Assembly (NCBI GenBank): GCA_934217675.1
Contig: CAKQCV010000058.1
Location: forward strand, 1 to 14,521
DNA: 14,521 bases
Reading direction: 5' to 3'
Origin: an uncultured Prevotella sp.
Lineage (GTDB): Bacteria; Bacteroidota; Bacteroidia; Bacteroidales; Bacteroidaceae
In this document: positions 13,799 to 14,521 of the stretch, in pieces
How the letters are laid out: every line of letters starts with the position of its first letter
Numbering within the stretch: position 1 is the stretch's first letter
The notes under the pieces: model-generated
Database searches by the model: none
What the model saw: the letters and a program-made list of their open reading frames with translations, nothing else
What the model was told of the DNA's origin: nothing
Position numbers and translations under genes: made by a program

Positions 13799-13841
13799 AA
13801 TAAAATAAAGAAATATTAAACATTATAAATATAATAGGTAA

Positions 13842-14521
13842 ATGCTTACACTAAAACTTATCAGTGAAGAAACTGAACGTGTAATTAAAGGTCTGGAAAA
13901 GAAACACTTCAATGGTGCAAAACAGGCTGTGTATGATGTTCTTGCTCTCGACAAGATGAGAAGAGAGACACAACAGAAGCTTGACAAACAATTGCAAGAA
14001 GGCAAGCAAAAGGCTGCACAGATTGGTTCTCTCATGAAAGAGGGAAAGAAAGAAGAGGCTAATGCCATCAAAGAAAGTGTGGCTGCTCTGAAAGAGGAGT
14101 CAAAACTGCTTGAGCATGAGCTGAATAATATACAGCAGAAACTAACAGAATTGCTCTGCTCTATACCTAACATTCCTAATGATGACGTTCCGGAAGGAAA
14201 GGACGCATCTGACAATGTCGTAGTGAAAGAAGGTGGACCAATGCCTAACCTCCCAGAGGATGCTATGTGCCATTGGGATTTGTGCAAAAAATATAATCTC
14301 ATTGACTTTGATCTTGGAGTAAAAATTACTGGAGCAGGATTCCCTATATATGTGGGAAAAATGGCAAGACTGCAGCGTGCACTTGAGGCTTTCTTCCTTG
14401 AGGAAGCTCGAAAAAGTGGATATTTGGAGATACAACCACCTTACGTGGTTAATGAGGCTTCTGGATATGGAACAGGACAGCTGCCTGACAAGGAGGGACA
14501 GATGTATCACTGCAATGTGGA
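13842..14521 (+). CDS. serS: Serine--tRNA ligase (N-terminal part, cut by window edge)
   Basis: A class II aminoacyl-tRNA synthetase that charges tRNA-Ser (and tRNA-Sec where present). I translated it directly: MLTLKLISEETERVIKGLEK, open for 226 codons to the window edge. Seen: the N-terminal antiparallel coiled-coil tRNA-binding arm at about 28-105 (Lys/Glu/Gln-rich, ending LTELLCSIPNIPNDDVPEG), the linker GPMPNLPEDAMCHWDLCKKY, and the start of the catalytic core with motif 1 (ARLQRALEAFFLEEA and YLEIQPPYVVN at about 175-204), then TGQLPDKEGQMY. Motifs 2 and 3 lie beyond the window (the family is about 420-430 aa). The ATG at 13842 is preceded by AGGTAA, an acceptable ribosome binding site. 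It lies 137 bp after relA on the same strand. Confidence 0.96.
   Translation, partial: MLTLKLISEETERVIKGLEKKHFNGAKQAVYDVLALDKMRRETQQKLDKQLQEGKQKAAQIGSLMKEGKKEEANAIKESVAALKEESKLLEHELNNIQQKLTELLCSIPNIPNDDVPEGKDASDNVVVKEGGPMPNLPEDAMCHWDLCKKYNLIDFDLGVKITGAGFPIYVGKMARLQRALEAFFLEEARKSGYLEIQPPYVVNEASGYGTGQLPDKEGQMYHCNV

Overview
The window looks like chromosomal DNA from a Bacteroidetes bacterium, most likely Prevotella-like. Three things point there: a short primary sigma factor of the Bacteroidetes type (290 aa, no region 1.1); repeated promoters of the form TTTG-N19-21-TAnnTTTG; and a DUF4301-type protein, which I know from this phylum. Nine protein genes are present and the two at the ends are cut by the window. 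I see no tRNA, rRNA, CRISPR array, transposase or phage gene.

Layout. On the minus strand from the left edge lie pheT (partial), a COG2509-type FAD-dependent oxidoreductase and a Skp/OmpH-like lipoprotein. A divergent region of about 630 bp follows and carries a near-perfect 33-bp inverted repeat built from 8-9 nt GCGCCA-type units. On the plus strand come a glycogen synthase of the eukaryotic GT3 type and an alpha-glucan phosphorylase, 18 bp apart and apparently one operon closed by a terminator, and then rpoD. A convergent minus-strand gene encodes a DUF4301 protein. Divergent from it is a RelA/SpoT-type (p)ppGpp synthetase with a degenerate hydrolase domain, followed by serS (partial).

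How the genes fit together. Most are housekeeping: two aminoacyl-tRNA synthetases, the primary sigma factor, a stringent-response enzyme and an envelope chaperone. The glycogen pair can build and degrade alpha-1,4-glucan. GT3 enzymes are best known for using UDP-glucose. The nearby DUF4301 protein shows, in order, several short motifs resembling UDP-glucose pyrophosphorylases, so a role in nucleotide-sugar supply is a testable inference and not an established function.

Most worth a second look: DUF4301 as a cryptic nucleotidyltransferase; the GT3 synthase, which lacks an obvious C-terminal arginine cluster; the hydrolase-dead Rel protein that keeps a basic RLRD motif; a hairpin in the relA leader; the large inverted repeat upstream of the glycogen operon; and a terminator placed directly before the ribosome binding site of the FAD-dependent oxidoreductase. 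I found no clear novel multi-gene system.
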